From: Zygnema cylindricum
Taxonomy: Eukaryota > Streptophyta > Zygnematophyceae > Zygnematales > Zygnemataceae
Direction: 5' to 3'
Length of the DNA: 64,000 nucleotides
Assembly: GCA_037447655.1 (NCBI GenBank)
Contig: JBBHKE010000403.1
Coordinates: 126,501 to 190,500, forward strand
Shown: in pieces, positions 22,641-32,250 of the stretch
Layout: each line of letters opens with the position of its first letter
Position numbering within the stretch: the first letter of the stretch is position 1
Translations under genes and position numbers: made by a program
The notes under the pieces: model-generated
The model's database searches: none
What the model was told of the DNA's origin: nothing
The model's input: the letters and a program-made list of their open reading frames with translations, nothing else

Positions 22641-24058
22641 TCCTTCGTAATTTCCCAAGTCAACGAAATTTTCATGGCTTCCACCATGACCGCAATAGCG
22701 TCCACGACCACGACCACTATCACGTCCGCGACCGCGACCACCAAAACTGCGACCGCCTCTTACTCCTCCGCTACTAAATTTAGAGTAGCAATGTTGGCTC
22801 GTGTGGCCTACTTTCCCACAATTGAAGCATTCTCTCTCTTTTTCAGGACACGAAGCCGAAAAATGACCGGGCCGGTTGCAACGGAAACACACGACGTTGC
22901 TATAATCATTCTGAACGGTCCGAGGTCTTAGATTTCCACCCCTATCAAGCCATTTTCCACGACCTCTTGTACCTCCTCCTTTTCCACCCCCTCTTCCACA
23001 AAAATAATGCAAATCCGCGAATTCGGGAGCCGTCACATTCAAAGATCCCGTGCTCAAGGAGCCCTTTGAAGAGCTAACACGATTACTTTCCGCCATCTTT
23101 AAATAATTCACAATAAACTCGTAGGTGTTATTTTCCCTCGCAAGTAAAATCTCCTTGAGGTGGATCCACTTATCCGGCAACGCATTCAAAAATCCGGTTA
23201 CTTTGTCCTCCTCCGTGATCACTCTCCCATTATTAAAAAGTTGCTCTGAATCTCTTCACGGCATCGTCAAAAGATTCGTTGGATTTCATTTTAAATTGCA
23301 TGAAATTGGAAAACATATATTGCCCCTTGTTTTGGATTCCCCTCTCAAATTGGGATTCCAACGCCTTCCAACATCCGTGTGCGGTGCTATACGTGAGGAA
23401 ATGATCATGCACGGACACCGAACACGTTTGCATTAATCCAGTGATGGCCGCAAGATTCTTTCGCTTCCACAAACGACGAGCCTTAGCATCTCCAACCGGC
23501 ATTTTCTCCTCTCCATTGACGACCTTCCAAAGGCCTCTCAAAATCAATTGAGCTCGAATATATTTCTTCCACGAATGGGTAATTCGATCCATTGAATACG
23601 ACGGTCTTTCCGAGCATCTCAAACATTTCCACTCCTCCTTGACTATCTTCTTCTAAATCGGAATCGTCATCAAGCTTAAGTTTCCTCCTCTTATCTTTCA
23701 CTTTCTTTGCCTCCTCGTCACTATCATCGGAATCTCCTCCATCCGGATTGTGATCCGGCTCACCGTGAGCTAGCTCATCAAATCTCCTATCCACGGCAAA
23801 GAACTTCTCATCAATCCGACGCATAAAATTCTCCAAATACTCTCGCATTTGATTGTCAGACATCGAGCTACCGACACCTCTATTTTGATCAAACGAATCC
23901 GTGGGGAATGATGACTCAAATGCGGCTCCGGTAAAACTGAACTCTTTTTCTTCTTTAGGAGGATCCTCAGGAGTCGACAAATTTTCCCAAATATTAGAAA
24001 CGGGGGTAGCGGAAGAGGAGGGAGTGAAAGGGGACTTATTTTTGTTCTTTCCCCTCAT
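22641..24058 (-). pseudogene. Element E gag with two zinc knuckles
   Basis: Starts at an ATG at 24058 (MRGKNKNKS), downstream of the primer-binding site. N-terminal acidic region, then the capsid-like part (MFSNFMQFKMKSNESFDDAVKRF, LPDKWIHLKEILLARENN), then two consecutive CCHC knuckles CFRCNRPGHFSASC and CFNCGKVGHTSQHC near 22870-22800, and a Gly/Arg-rich stretch. Two frameshifts break it: one at about 23575 (one extra base compared with the deleted unit at 18120) and one at about 23235 (before QLFNNGRVITEEDK). It would form the particle and bind RNA. The two knuckles separate E from B, C and H, which show one. Confidence 0.85.
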
Positions 24059-24115
24059 GCGCCAACACTAGACAAGGAGATACCACAATGGAGCTCTACC
24101 CGCTCCGATACCAAA

Positions 24116-24695
24116 TGAAAGGATCGATAAAAAACTCTGAGCTCACTAACAAACACTTATAGCAGCAGAAGCATTTAGAATAAAAAACATTACATCAACA
24201 TTGAAGAGACATTTCAGAAAATTCTCACATTAAAAAAAACTGAAATTACAATTTCTTCTCTATCTCTTCTATTACTCCATATAATCCTCCAATTCCTCCA
24301 AATTCTCATTTATTGATTAACACACAGTCATGGTGTCCCTTAAATACAATACCACCTATGGCGTGACACGTGTGAGCGTGCGCCGCCAAAAAGCCTCCAG
24401 ATGCCACTTGTCCGCAGATTAGACTAGAACACTCTAATTCTCACTAAGGGCTGAAACATAGTAAAACAACAAGCTAACACGAAAGTACTAGACAAAGCTA
24501 GAAGTATTATCGTACTAAATTAGACGTACGGCAATCTAGACGCGAAACGAAACAACAAATATATTTCGCGAAACAACTAGAACTTTATCTAAATACATGT
24601 AATTGTACTTTCGGTATATTCTAGAAAGTACAGTTTTTCTTTCGCGAAATCAAACTGATTCCGCGTGCGTACGATTCTTTCAATGAATCGTAACA
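24116..24695 (-). repeat. Element E LTR, right (5') copy
   Basis: 580 bp, starts TGTTACGATTCATTGAAAG at the right end and ends CCTTTCA at 24116, next to the primer-binding site TTGGTATCGGAGC. Followed on the right by ACTTT, the second target duplication. Confidence 0.9.
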
Positions 24696-24875
24696 ACTTT
24701 TTGGCGATGTTTGGCTCTTTGAATTTTGTTTGAGTGCAAACTAATAAAAAAGTGAGTGAATGTGTTTGGCGTTATTCCGTGACTAAAGTTTCTGACAACC
24801 TCAAGTCATCTCTGAGAACTCAACAAAATCACACTCTTTCCGATGAAGGAAAGGATGTGTTCTCTTGTCTTCTCT

Positions 24876-27590
24876 TTAACCCTGAGGTTTTAAGTGTCCG
24901 AAATCTTCCATCCTCTTAGACCCTTGGGTGTATTTCCGCTGCTCAAACTCCCTTACTCCAGCCCCAAATTCATCCAGATTTTCAAGGGCATGAAGAACTT
25001 CCTCCATAGTTGGTCGTTCCACACTATTATTATCTGTACAAGCAATACCTAATCTCAAAACGGAAAGAATTTGTTTCTTAAACTCTCCTCCTTCATCTAA
25101 ACTGGAGTCAATCACCTCAGAGATAGGACTTAACTTAGCCCATTCTGTCATACCGTAACACATTTCGGGTTGTCTAGGATGTTTTCCACTAACTAATTGT
25201 AATAGTACTACACCATATGAAAAAACATCACTTTTAGTCGATACTTGTCCTTTAGAAATGTATTCAGGAGCCAAATACCCAATTGTACCTAAAAGCTTTG
25301 TAGATACGTGTGTCTTTGTGATATCCACCACTTTTGCTAAACCAAAATCAGACACATGTGCGTCCATTTCAGCATCCATAAGTATGTTTCCGGGTTTCAT
25401 ATCTCTATGGATGATGTAGGGAACACAATCGTGATGTAAATATTTAAGTCCTCGCGCGACTCCAATAGCCACATTGAGACGGATGGGCCACTCTACTCTC
25501 TCGGTAAGAAGTGAATCAAGATTTCCTCCGGGAAGGAAGTTGTAGACGAGAAGACATTCGTGTAAAGTCGGGTCACTGTAACTTGCGACCAAAGTCACGA
25601 GATTTTTGTGTCTATTTTCCCTAAAGTTGCCAATTCTGCTTGAAACTCTTCGTCTCCCTGGGAACTCCCTCGAAATAATCGCTTTACCGCAAATTCTCGA
25701 CCTTCGGCCAAAGTAGCTCTGAACACCAAAAAAAAAGGAAACATCCAAAGTACCAAAGTCAGTTTATTCTCGAGTTCGAATCAAATAGAAGGAAAGAAGC
25801 ACCGAGAAGATCACTCAGTGTTTTCATAGTCTACTTAACAGGACAAATTGAAAAAAGAACAGAAGATAAAATCATTTCAGAATACAGGAACCAAGCTGTT
25901 TATGAAAGAAACGTTTGAAGATTCTCTTCAAAACGAAAATGAATTGTGGCATTAACCCACATTCCTCTTTATGGTAACCAAAGTGGAAGTCATGACCTTC
26001 ACACTCTCTTAGAAAATCACTGCCTGAAGCTTACAAAATATAAACAGCCTTCAAATGTGATAAAAAAAAGTAGAAACTAACACCACATCCTATTCTGTTT
26101 TAACTTCCAACAATAGACGCAAGATAACTGAAACAACCACAAAAACATAAAAATTTCCATGACTATTTTCCTGTAAACTGAACTAAAGCCTCCACGACCC
26201 AACAAGTATGTATCATTGAAGTTCTCTGTAGTCCTAATAATGTCACCAATAGTGAGATTAAAGTCGAGTTTCTGAAAAACTGTAAACTTTCCTTCAGACG
26301 ATAAAGAAAAAGATCCTTGGGAGAGCGCAGCATACTCAGCGATCTCAAGATCTAATTGACCTTGTGGAACTTTTCGTATTCGACAGAAATATAATGCACC
26401 AACAAAAAATATTAACGCAAGGACTGTTCCTCCCACTCCACTACCAATCACAAATCCTATGGGGAGCTTTTTTTCGAGTTTTCGATTAGGGGGAGGAATA
26501 CCAATCTTTGGAGAAGGGATTTGACAAATAGGGAGAGAGGAACCACCACAGAGCCCTGAATTATTACTGTAAGAAGAGATATTTTTGAGGTTTAGAGGAA
26601 CTGGGCCAGTCAAGAAATTGTTGGAAACATTAAAATAAGTGAGAGAAGCCATATTGCTGTAAACATCAGGAATTGTTCCTGTAAAATTATTTTGAGAAAA
26701 GTCGAGATATGCCAAGTTTGCCATGTTGGAAAAATTGGACGCAATAGGTCCCGACAGCTGATTGGACGAGAAATCTAGATACCTCAAAAATCCAAGGCTC
26801 CAAAAGAGGGCAAACCGCCCGACAAATTTTTTTCACTCATATCTATCACCAATAAACATGTGGGAAAGTTCAAAATAGAGCCAGTGAATTCATTATTCAA
26901 AAAATTGATTTGTTTTAGAGTTGTCATTGTTACAAGATTTGGAAGAGGACCTGAAAATGCATTATTTGCAAGATTTATACTAATTAATGGAGAAATGCCG
27001 GGGAGATTAAATGGTCCAGAAAAATTGTTATCTTGTAAACCCGAAGGAAATAAACAGGTGAAAAAGTTGGAGGAGAGACTAAGACTAACAAGAGAGGACC
27101 AATTGACCTCATCGATACTTCCACTGAAATTATTGCGAGAGAGATTGAGGTTTGTCATTGATGTCAGATTTGAAAGAAAAGAAATGTTTCCGCTTAGAAA
27201 ATTGAATTGAAGTTGTACTTCTTGCAAAGACAGGCAAGTTGAGAGGGAAGAGGGAAGTGGTCCTGAAAAAGCATTGTTGTAAAGAAAAAAAATTGCAAGA
27301 CTTGAGCAATTATTTTAAGAAATTGGCCCGGTAAAATTGTTTTCATATAAAGATAATTCATAAAGAGAACCAATACGTTTCATCTCTATTGGAATGCTGC
27401 CTGTCAGCTCATTTCCACCTAAGGCCAAAACACCTAAAGATGTCAATTTTGACATTTCTACCGGAATTTTCCCTCACAAACGGTTGCCAACAAAATACAT
27501 GTAGTATAGTTTTGTGCAGTCACCAATCTCTGGAGGAATCTATCGATAGAAGTTCTTATACATGAAATCTAATTGATAAAGTCCAGTTTT
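24876..27590 (-). pseudogene. LRR receptor-like kinase pseudogene, 5'-truncated
   Basis: The only host-type gene in the window. Exon 1 (27590 to about 26166) encodes leucine-rich repeats (LDFSSNQLSGPIASNF, LDFSQNNFTGTIPDVY), a membrane segment at about 26400-26470 (IGFVIGSGVGGTVLALIFF) and the kinase glycine loop GRGGFSSVYR. Exon 2 (about 25725-24876) carries EFAVKRL, HRDMKPGNIL, DFGLAK, APEY and the C-lobe to a stop at 24876. Such proteins sit in the plasma membrane and phosphorylate targets after sensing a ligand. It is broken: in-frame stops near 27541, 27474 and 27317; a frameshift near 26800; a frameshift near 25610 between the VAVK lysine and helix C; and a splice donor reading GA instead of GT after TTTACAG. 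The signal peptide and first repeats are missing. The catalytic residues are still present, so loss is recent or the locus is a fragment. Confidence 0.9.
25726..26165 (-). other. Intron of the receptor-kinase pseudogene
   Basis: Separates GGFSSVYR (exon 1) from ATLAEGREFAVKR (exon 2); the codon AG|A is split. The acceptor TTTTTGGTGTTCAG is good; the donor position reads CAG/GAAAAT, lacking GT. T-rich, about 440 bp, with no frame of interest. Confidence 0.65.
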
Positions 27591-28274
27591 ACTCCTTCTG
27601 GTACAAAGAGCTTTAAAAAAACTTATAATGTTGAAATTGAAGTAAAAACATTAACAGTAATAACGATACACGACATACTGTACAAAATATAATATATGAA
27701 TAGAAATGTACGTTAATATAGTGCACCGCCTTTTGGTAGCAATACTGGTAGAGAAATGTACGTTAATGTAGTGCACCGCCTTTTGGTAGCAACACTGGCA
27801 GGATAACTTACGCTGGTAAAGCAATGTCCCTATGTAATTTTAACTTATTTGTCTTATTTTGTATTGTACGGAAGATTATAAGTACACGGTTTTCTAACTG
27901 TCCCAAAGCGTAAAGATGAAGTCGTTAATTAAAGTTTGTGACGATTGAAGTCGACAAATGCTTGTGACGGTTGTCAATGTCTACAATCTGTGTCGTCACA
28001 CTTTATTTTTATTAAATGCTTCTGACGCCGCATGTCTTTGCGTGACATTGTAGACGTTCAGCCTTCCAACCATGTGCCGTTCATGGTAAACGATAGACTT
28101 ATTTCCAAGTTTCTTAATACCGTAATAAGTTACATTTTTTTTTTTTAAAAAAAGCAAAATAAAAACCTTAAACATACTAAAAAGTAAAGACGCAACCAAG
28201 AAAAGATTGAACCCTTCACCCTGTGCAATAAGTCTGCCGGGCCCCTTTAGAATTGCAGTTGGATGAACCGAAAA
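27591..28274. other. Non-coding, with small repeats
   Basis: A 50-bp tandem duplication (GAAATGTACGTTAAT at 27703 and 27753) lies next to the truncated end of the kinase pseudogene. At 27951-28000 a block containing GTCTACAATCTGTGTCGTCA matches, in inverted orientation, the block at 13585-13635 (CAGATTGTAGACGTTGACAA), so it is a dispersed repeat. No gene seen. Confidence 0.55.
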
Positions 28275-28763
28275 GTACACCGTGAATCGCTCTAATTCGG
28301 TCGCTCAAAATTTCGACTCTATAACATGAAATAGAGTAAATGATTCTATTTTTTTCCTTATTCTATTTAAGGTAAAGTTTAATTAGCGTTTTTAATTCTA
28401 ATGTAGGTTTGTTTTAAATAGTGTGGAGTATGGACGACCTCCGACCGTGCAAAATTGTACTTTGTTAAGTAAAAAAGTACAAATAATGTTTTAATACAGG
28501 TCGTTATCATGTAACTGCGTTTTAACAAACCGCGTAGTGCAAACGTCATAGTGACGATAAACTGTACGTTTTGCCAAATTATGTACAAATACCTTATTTA
28601 CAGTAGAGGATATTAGCGTGCCAAATTAGAGTACTTAAATAAATTAGAGTAAACTTCATAGTTGAAACAACTTTATCACATAAATTAACGTTCATTACTC
28701 TAAATTTTTTTTTAGTTTTTTACTCTAATTTTTTCATTACTCTAATTACGATTCGCGGTTTAC
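28275..28763. mobile_element. MITE-like element, GTACACCGTGAATCG ends
   Basis: Left end GTACACCGTGAATCGC (28275) and right end GATTCGCGGTTTAC (28763) are inverted repeats (12 of 14 positions). The interior repeats ACTCTAATT several times. The ends match the families at 12527 and 13861. A second, weaker pair (28775-28990) may be a related copy immediately beside it. No coding capacity. Confidence 0.5.
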
Positions 28764-29066
28764 TTTACCGTACAGAACGCCGTGTATTGTAATTAGTGTT
28801 AATGTTTTTTTTGTTACTCAAAACATCCTTTCTCCGTATACAAGTGTCAAATTATGTTATGACGATTGCAAATGAAAGACAAGATTCTCACCTTCCGATT
28901 GGCAATCTCCATCATAAAATCAGATGTACGGATTAAAGATGGTTTATGTGGCAAAAAAATATTAACATAGCGCGATATACGGTATAGTCTGCGATGGCTC
29001 GCGAGAAAAAACCTAAGTCAATGGTCGCAATCGGATACCCGAATCCGTACCCCGCCCTGACCCGAC

Positions 29067-31091
29067 CGCCCGCGTCAGTTCCGGAACGGATCCAAGTGCC
29101 ATATTTTGGGGGCAGAGCCCGATTTGGGCGGGCGATTCAGAAAAAAAAATAAAAAAAACCGGGTACGGTCGGGTTTTCAATAAACGAAAAAATTGAAGGT
29201 TTTGTAGTGTCTATACTATCTAGCATTATTGTACTTTATACTCTCGTTATCAGGAAGGTATAAGGGAGGTGTACAACACCACTAATTTTGTAATTAACTG
29301 GGTACGGTTATTTTTGTACTTATTCAGGTACTGTTGGGTACGTGTAGTTGCAAGAAATCGAGTTTCAGTTAACTTTTAAATTAGTAATGCGTATCAGGTA
29401 ACGGGTAACAATTTAGGAGCGTGACATAACCCAGTCAGGTATTGGGTGTTCAAATTTTGAAAACAAATAACTTGTTGGTTTCCGGTATCTATTTTTTTTT
29501 GTCTTTTGCGACCACTAGGCTAGGGGCCCGAGGTCGCAAAATTTGAAATTTTAGATAACTGAAACTGACTGTTATTTTTTTCAAGATCTGAGTACCCAAC
29601 ATTCGACCAGATTATGTCACGCTCCAAAATTGTTAACCGTTAACCGAAACACGATTACAAAAAAAAAAGTTAACCGAAACTCGATTTCTCGCGACTACAC
29701 GTACTCGCCCGTACCCGAATAATTACAAAATTAGTGGTATATCTCTCGTATACCTTCCACGATAAGAAGAGTACAAAGTGTTGGTTTTCGGAAACCTTTA
29801 GTCCTCTCTGTATCACATTGCTATGCTGCCATGCTACGCTGGTTACATCGCAGCCATAGCAATGGTGTGATAAAGATATTGTGCTGCCATGCTGCGCCAG
29901 TCACATCGCAGTCATATCAGCTTTTGTACTAGGTACTAAGTGTATTGAGACGTACGGATCTAATTGAGTGGCGCGAACAAACGTAAGTCAAATGAACGGC
30001 GGATCGCGAAGCGATCTGATTTGGAAATTGTTGAAAGGTACAGTGCAAGTACGAATCATAATGATGACAAAAGGGATTCAAACTGAAAGTTGCGTAAGAG
30101 GCATTGAGTGGAAAGGACGCCACGTGTATGGATTAATTTTGGTGAGGTGGCATCAGTTCGTCAAGTGATTGTGTGACCGTGTGACATGACATCAAGTATG
30201 CGGAAAAAGAGCTACGGACGGCGGCGCCGTCAGTTTGGTGAGGGACGCGAAATCGCGTCCGTCACAAGATACTTATTTTGGACGGTCCCGATTCGATTGA
30301 CGGAATTAGTAAGACTTGTAAATATTTAACGATGTTTTGTCCTGTGTATTATTTATTAGTGTAGGTTTCAGGTACACTCACATTAATAGAGGTAGTTGAT
30401 TGATTACGAACGGCTGGTATGCCTCCGTACAGTTAGTAGTAAGCTGTAGTGTATATTTGTAGGACTTAGTCATTTTTGACTTAGGAACTTTTTGGACAGA
30501 AACTGTTTCTGCTCCTTTTTAGGATTTTCATCTAAGAATTGCTCTCAGTTTTATTGGCAGAATTATCTGAAATTTTTCATGTGTGTTCCTCTTTGTATTG
30601 GCAATATTGTGGCGAATTTGCAGACCTAGTGTGTGTCTGGTTGCTTGGGGATTCATTGTGAAGTTGGTCATATTTATCAAACTTGTGGCAAGCTGTTTTT
30701 TTGCAACTTTGACTGAGTGTTGTGATTATTCGGTTTGATATTTTTGTATGAAAATTGGTGGGAATACTAAGTGGCCTACGAAATCTCTGGTTGAGTAGTT
30801 TCAGCTCGGTTTGGTTATCTTGTAGAATTCTGAGTGGAATCAAACGAGGCTGTTTTGGGGTAGTCTGTGGTGCTTTTGAGGGTACATTCATGGCTGAAAA
30901 TGGCTATGAACAACACAAAGTACAATAATGTTGGGTTTTATAGACAGTACAAAATTTTCATTTTTTTCGTTTTTTGATTACCCGACCGTTACCTATTTTT
31001 TATTTCTGTGAATCAACCGCCCGAATCTGCCCGACCCCACAAATTTGGCAGCTGAATCCGTTCCGGATCCGACTCGGGCTGTCAGTTAACG
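29067..31091. mobile_element. Large fold-back element, split by a solo LTR
   Basis: The left arm (about 29067-29500) and the right arm (about 29543-29778, resumed at 30916-31091) are imperfect inverted copies of one another. Matching landmarks include GGAGCGTGACATAA (about 29430) with TTATGTCACGCTCC (about 29610), ATTGTACTTTA (about 29231) with CAAAGTACAATAAT (30916), and CCGGAACGGATCC (29081) with its counterpart near 31060. The centre (29503-29542) is itself a hairpin with TTTTGCGACC/GGTCGCAAAA ends. Without the solo LTR the element is about 0.9 kb. There is no transposase frame, so it is a fold-back or MITE-type non-autonomous element. Confidence 0.75.
29779..30915 (+). mobile_element. Solo LTR, element A family
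   Basis: 1137 bp, TGTTGG...CAACA, flanked by perfect 5-bp duplications CAAAG (29774-29778 and 30916-30920). It resembles the A LTRs: the hairpin CGGATCGCGAAGCGATC at 30000, GGTATGCCTCC(GTAC) near 30416, and the LTR-encoded gag start ATGGCTGAAAATGGCTATGA near its end. No internal region remains, as expected after recombination between two LTRs. It interrupts the right arm of the fold-back element. Confidence 0.9.
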
Positions 31092-31104
31092 GTAGGTCGC
31101 CGTT

Positions 31105-31166
31105 TTGGTTGACCGTTTGCGACCTCTAGGCCAGAGCCCAGAGGTCGCAAACGGTCAACCGAAACT
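31105..31166. repeat. 22-bp-stem hairpin, GCGACCTCT family
   Basis: GGTTGACCGTTTGCGACCTC and its exact complement surround a 12-nt loop (AGGCCAGAGCCC). The core matches the central hairpin of the fold-back element (29503-29542), so it marks an end or a second copy of the same structure. Confidence 0.75.
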
Positions 31167-31188
31167 TGCAATTTTGTCAACCGAAACC

Positions 31189-32250
31189 TGCAATTTTGTG
31201 TCCTCCATTGGACTACAGAATTCAGGAAGCCTCTAGATAGTTGTTAACTTACCCACTTTAAATGGCAACCACAGCTGCCCAAGCAAACAAGCGGACAATG
31301 TGACTGCACCCCTGTGTAGCTTGGACTCCCTTGAGTCTGTAGAAAAAATAATCTTTGAAAACGCCCAACCATGCGATAAGTTGTGTGGTGGCAAAGATGC
31401 CTATCTTATACAAACCCTCAAAGGGAGAGGTGACTATATCTAAAAACACTAAGTCTTGATTCCCTCTAATAACTCCTATCTATTGAAGTACGGACCAATT
31501 ATATTATTGTATCGTACCAAAAAGCACTACTGCCGGTGTACCTTTTGTACGACAAATGTACCAAAAGAACGCCTTAATGGCTAAGGCGTTAGGCTATAAA
31601 GGGTCTAGAGGTCACAGGTTCAAATCTAGACCTAGGCATCATTTTATCCAAAATACCCTTATCTGCAAAAACTGCCACTTTCTAAATATGGCGGGAGCCA
31701 TGGCGCGCCTTTGATCCTCACTCTCTTTCTTTAAAACAAAACTAAAATAGGGAAGTGAACTATTAATTACCTCTTTTCAACACAATCTCAGCCGTTATAA
31801 ATACTTGCGCGATTTTTGTTTCGCTGTCGAAACAAAATGCGCGATATTTATTTCGAAATAGTATCGAACTTCGTACTTTACAAAATTGTATCCATGCATG
31901 CTGTATACAGTTTCAATTAAATGAATTCGTTATTTCCTAAATAAATATATATCTATCACATCCTATAGCATTTAGCATTGGTCCTAGTCTAATAGGATAA
32001 AGCTGACCACTACCGGCCAACTTGACGGACGGCATGTACCGGATCAAATTTTGGGTCTGCCTTACTAAAAATAACTGCTTGTTGAACTAAGGCAGCCATG
32101 GTTCAACCACCCTCTTTATCCTTCAATGACTACAACAAGTATGGGGGCTAGAGAGAGAAGGTGGAGGCAAGCTGTCCTTCTTTTTCTTTTTCCTTTTATA
32201 CTAACATATTTATACCTAGAAATACTCTAGAAATCTATTAATTTTAACAC
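31189..32250 (-). repeat. Element H 3' LTR, with an internal SINE-like segment
   Basis: 1062 bp. On the minus strand it starts TGTTAAAATTAATAG (32250), preceded by the purine tract AAAATAAGGGGAG, and ends ...ACAAAATTGCA (31189). It matches the 5' LTR pieces 40771-40871 and 47359-48040, except that 31560-31785 differs from the equivalent part (about 47635-47810). That block holds a tRNA-like sequence. The usual LTR tRNA-like block also lies at about 31980-32062. Confidence 0.85.
31564..31785 (+). mobile_element. tRNA-derived SINE-like insertion in H LTR
   Basis: Begins with a pol III promoter-like head: A-box-like TAATGGCTAAGGCGTTAGG and B-box-like AGGTTCAAATCT spaced about 30 nt, with an inverted pair GGTCTAGA/TCTAGACC around the B box. 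The tail (to about 31785) is unrelated to tRNA and T/A-rich. The sister LTR of the same element lacks this segment but has other sequence there, so it is a replacement or an insertion with deletion, not a clean SINE insertion. Confidence 0.4.

Larger units (their letters stand above)
17346..24695 (-). mobile_element. Element E: three-LTR copia tandem
   Basis: LTR - short internal region - LTR - full internal region - LTR, minus strand, flanked by perfect 5-bp duplications ACTTT (17341-17345 and 24696-24700). The whole array therefore entered or evolved at one insertion site. LTRs of about 580 bp lie at 17346-17925, 18664-19243 and 24116-24695 and differ at only a few positions. The 5' side of each internal region has a primer-binding site TTGGTATCGGAGC, the conventional initiator tRNA-Met 3'-end type, so E is a different lineage from A, B, C, H and I. 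The likely origin is unequal recombination between a full copy and an internally deleted copy. Confidence 0.9.
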
